This document shows positions 14,536 through 16,398 of a stretch of DNA of 16,398 bases, piece by piece. Below the pieces are notes generated by a model. That model had not been told where the DNA came from. It saw only the letters and a list, made by a program, of their open reading frames with translations, and did no database searches. This stretch comes from Rhodospirillales bacterium. GTDB taxonomy: Bacteria > Pseudomonadota > Alphaproteobacteria > Rhodospirillales > JADHTD01. The translations under genes were made by a program, and so were the position numbers. Every line of letters starts with the position of its first letter. Positions within the stretch are counted from its first letter, which is position 1. The stretch spans positions 1 to 16,398 of the forward strand of contig JADHTD010000024.1 of NCBI GenBank assembly GCA_016776525.1, written 5' to 3'.

Positions 14536-14612
14536 GGCGGAGTAGCTCAGCTGGTTAGAGCAGCGGAATCATAATCCGCGTGTCGGGGGTTCGAGTCCCT
14601 CCTCCGCTACCA
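14536..14612 (+). tRNA. tRNA-Met (anticodon CAT)
   Basis: This is a complete 77-base cloverleaf with an encoded CCA. The acceptor strands are GGCGGAG and CTCCGCT (with G1-T72 as a wobble pair). The D arm is GCTC/GAGC. The anticodon arm is GCGGA-ATCATAA-TCCGC with CAT at 14570-14572. The T arm is GGGGG-TTCGAGT-CCCTC, then discriminator A and CCA. The arms look like elongator tRNA-Met rather than the initiator, which lacks a 1-72 pair and has three G-C pairs at the foot of the anticodon stem. A tRNA-Ile with lysidine at C34 has the same CAT anticodon in DNA and cannot be fully excluded. The 3' half overlaps the recombinase gene in antisense. Confidence 0.93.
14569..14612. other. Probable attachment site: tRNA 3' half shared with the recombinase gene
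   Basis: These 44 bases are at once the tRNA 3' half, from the anticodon loop to CCA, and the last codons of the recombinase on the other strand. An element that integrates here must keep the tRNA whole, so the crossover and identity block should lie in this interval. The second copy at the far end of the element would be beyond the right edge of the window. The exact crossover bases cannot be read from one junction. Confidence 0.6.
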
Positions 14613-16203
14613 TCAAGAACGTACCGTCGCTTCCATTGGAGGCGGCGGTTTTGTTTTTTTGGGAGAAGGCGAGGATTCGTGCAAGTGCGCCGATCAGTAT
14701 GACCTCAGGATTGCCACGTTCTGATCCTGCATGTATCTGGATGTGGTCAATCATGGACCGTATGAGGTCCATGGCCTTGGGACGGGATGTATCGTCTGTC
14801 AGCAGGGTTTGCAGTTCCCCAACCCTCTTGCGGTACAGGTCTGCAATGTTCGGATGAATCTCAACTGTTTTATCATCGTGTACTGAGTTAATTGTCCTTT
14901 CTAGATTACGTTTTCTGGTTTCCAGTGTGCGCAGTTCCTCACGAACCAGACCCGGATCACCATCGCCCTCGGTGATGAAAGTGAGGCAGCGTTTAATTGC
15001 GGCGTTAACCTTGTTCAATTCCTTTTGTGTCTGGCGTTCATTAACTCCGCGTTGCTTGCGTAATCTTGCAAGCTCAGCCTTGAACTCTATGACGTAAGCT
15101 TCGACAAAATCCTCATTGCCAATGAGGATTGACTTCAGGCCCGCGATAACCCGGTTTTCTATCTCCGGGGCGGCGATACCAATTGAACTACTGCAGGTCC
15201 CTCGCTCTCGTTTCGCCGAACAATAATATCGGTTATGACGTATGATGGTCATGCCGCCACCACATTCACCACATTTTATAAGGCCGGTAAGTAGGCGTTT
15301 TTTCGTCTGGCGTTTGTTGCCCGCTCGGGAGGAATACCGGGACTTTATCGCCTGTGTGGCTTCCCAGGTGTTATCGTCTATGATCCGAAGGTGAGGAACG
15401 TCGGTTCTAATCCATTCACTTTCTGGATTTACGCGGAACTTACGCCTACCTGTTTCAGGGTCTTTCACGCACCGCTGTCGATTGTAGATAATACGCCCAA
15501 GATACAGTTCGTTATTGAGAATCCCGTTTCTGCGCTGGCGGCTACCATTTATGCTTGATGCATTCCAGAGGCCACCGGTTGGCCCCGGAATTTGATCTTT
15601 ATTAAGGCGTGTCGCAATTTGACGGGCACTTAGGCCAGCAACAAACTCATCAAAAATACGCCGAATTATGTCGGCTTGCTTAAAATTTATCTCGCGCTCC
15701 CCTCTTGTAACGGTGCCATTATCGCAAAGTTTTCGGATGACCCGATATCCATAACTATTTCCACCGGGAATTTTTCCGGCTTCGACCCGCCCACGTTGAC
15801 CACGTTTGATTTTTGCGGCTAAATCTTTGAGGAACAAAGCATTCATGGTGCCCTTGAGGCCAACATGCAATTCATTTATCTCACCCTCTGACAGGGTAAC
15901 GATCTTGATCTCTGAGTGGTTTAGGCGTTTGTAAATACCTGCAATGTCTTCCTGGTCGCGGCTTATGCGATCCAATGCCTCAGCAATCACAACATTGAAG
16001 GCATTCTCTTTGGCGTGGTTCATAAGAGACAACATGCCCTGGCGGTTGCCCATGTGGCCACCGCTGATTGCATAGTCTGTATAGACATCAACTACAGTCA
16101 TGCCTTCACGTTCCGCATGTTCCCGACACAGACGTACCTGGTCGTCGATAGATGCCTCGGATTGCAGGTCAGATGAATATCTGGCGTATATTGCAGCGCG
16201 CAT
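14569..16203 (-). CDS. Large serine recombinase (integrase) of a mobile element
   Basis: The protein has 544 residues. The N-terminal resolvase catalytic domain (about 1-145) starts MRAAIYARYSSDLQSEASID, with Ser10 of the Y-x-R-x-S motif as the probable nucleophile and ALDRISRDQEDIAGIY (76-91) bearing the conserved arginines. A recombinase domain (about 150-290) includes GYRVIR and GIYKRL-type helices. A zinc ribbon follows with four cysteines (Cys311, Cys314, Cys328, Cys337). A charged coiled-coil region (about 375-440) precedes the end ILIGALARILAFS. The final residues MVAEEGLEPPTRGL are translated from the antisense of the tRNA, and the TGA stop comes from its anticodon loop. AAGGAG before the ATG is a strong ribosome site. 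The gene is visibly richer in A+T than the rest of the window, which fits acquisition by transfer. The gene seems intact. Confidence 0.93.
   Translation of the reverse strand: MRAAIYARYSSDLQSEASIDDQVRLCREHAEREGMTVVDVYTDYAISGGHMGNRQGMLSLMNHAKENAFNVVIAEALDRISRDQEDIAGIYKRLNHSEIKIVTLSEGEINELHVGLKGTMNALFLKDLAAKIKRGQRGRVEAGKIPGGNSYGYRVIRKLCDNGTVTRGEREINFKQADIIRRIFDEFVAGLSARQIATRLNKDQIPGPTGGLWNASSINGSRQRRNGILNNELYLGRIIYNRQRCVKDPETGRRKFRVNPESEWIRTDVPHLRIIDDNTWEATQAIKSRYSSRAGNKRQTKKRLLTGLIKCGECGGGMTIIRHNRYYCSAKRERGTCSSSIGIAAPEIENRVIAGLKSILIGNEDFVEAYVIEFKAELARLRKQRGVNERQTQKELNKVNAAIKRCLTFITEGDGDPGLVREELRTLETRKRNLERTINSVHDDKTVEIHPNIADLYRKRVGELQTLLTDDTSRPKAMDLIRSMIDHIQIHAGSERGNPEVILIGALARILAFSQKNKTAASNGSDGTFLMVAEEGLEPPTRGL
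14624..14660 (+). terminator. Intrinsic terminator of the tRNA, inside the recombinase 3' coding end
   Basis: CCGTCGCTTCC (14624-14634) and GGAGGCGGCGG (14638-14648) form an 11-pair stem with two wobble pairs and an ATT loop, followed by TTTTGTTTTTTT. It lies 12 bases after the tRNA CCA on the same strand, the normal place for a tRNA terminator. In antisense it encodes the low-complexity part of the recombinase tail (about residues 516-527). Confidence 0.8.
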
Positions 16204-16206
16204 GAC

Positions 16207-16389
16207 TTAAGTCTCCTTTTCCAATATCCCCTCGACCTCACTAAGCAATTGATAGGCCTGATCCAGTTCCCGGGGCTTTTTTGCGGTCTTCAATTTCTCG
16301 ATACGATGATGCATGTAGGGTATTGCTTCGCTGCCGAGGCGATCGATCAGTTCCCGTGCTGATTCATGGATTTTGTTCTTCGCCGTCAT
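16207..16389 (-). CDS. Small helical protein upstream of the recombinase, 60 residues
   Basis: From the ATG at 16389 the protein has 60 residues, rich in Lys, Glu, Leu and Arg: SARELIDRLGSEAIPYM, HHRIEKLKTA and then ELDQAYQLLSEVEGIL. All of it is predicted helical with no membrane segment. Its TAA stop is only three bases before the recombinase ATG, and the recombinase ribosome site (AAGGAG) lies inside its last codons, so the two are translationally linked. I do not recognise the family. Size and position would suit a directionality or regulatory partner of the recombinase, but that is a guess. No ribosome site is visible before the ATG and the frame stays open to the window edge, so the true start may lie further upstream. 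Confidence 0.65.
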   Translation of the reverse strand: MTAKNKIHESARELIDRLGSEAIPYMHHRIEKLKTAKKPRELDQAYQLLSEVEGILEKET

Positions 16390-16398
16390 GTCGTCTTT

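Larger units (their letters stand above)
14569..16398. mobile_element. Left end of an integrative element in tRNA-Met (continues beyond window)
   Basis: The tRNA 3' half, a recombinase gene reading toward it, and a shift to more A+T-rich sequence from about 14660 to the right edge together indicate one end of an integrated prophage, genomic island or mobilizable element. Only the recombinase and one small gene are in view, so the kind of element and its cargo cannot be named. Confidence 0.75.

Noticed and set aside
1..16398. CRISPR arrays, insertion sequences, toxin-antitoxin or defence cassettes
   Set aside because: No regularly spaced repeats, no transposase with terminal repeats and no recognised defence domains were seen in this window. 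Such cargo may exist in the mobile element beyond the right edge.

Overview
The window looks like a chromosomal segment of an alphaproteobacterium, most likely a Rhodospirillales-type organism. This is an inference from the G+C-rich codon usage, the protein families present and the form of the tRNA-Met(CAT) gene; no database search was possible. The genes are mostly core metabolism and cell-surface functions. At the right edge the left end of an integrated mobile element begins.

Layout. Positions 2-2053 hold the C-terminal two thirds or so of pyruvate phosphate dikinase, cut by the window edge. Positions 2054-2660 contain no large gene. They do hold a probable 23-residue membrane-protein gene on the minus strand with its own strong terminator, a second minus-strand terminator further upstream, and a hairpin-bearing leader for the next gene. 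A cation diffusion facilitator follows (2661-3632, +). It converges, with an 11-base overlap, on a minus-strand pair made of ygfZ (4276-5175) and a methyltransferase (3622-4263).

Divergently from ygfZ runs a tightly packed operon (5296-11623, +): a heptosyltransferase-like GT9 enzyme, two tandem WaaE-like GT2 paralogues, two GT4 enzymes and an AsnB-type amidotransferase. All five junctions overlap by 1 to 4 bases, so translation is probably coupled. The set most likely builds the lipopolysaccharide core or a related surface glycan. pyrC (dihydroorotase, 20 bases downstream) and an AcuI/YhdH-type reductase follow on the same strand, then a terminator and a small proline-rich lipoprotein.

The right end (14397-16398) is the least ordinary part. 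A tRNA-Met gene is preceded by a good promoter, a long inverted repeat and a terminator-like hairpin. Running into it from the right, antisense, is a large serine recombinase whose last 14 codons lie in the tRNA 3' half and whose stop codon lies in the anticodon loop. The sequence is visibly richer in A+T from about 14660 to the window end. I read this as an integrative element inserted in the 3' part of the tRNA gene, with its recombinase and a 60-residue helper-sized protein at this end and the rest outside the window.
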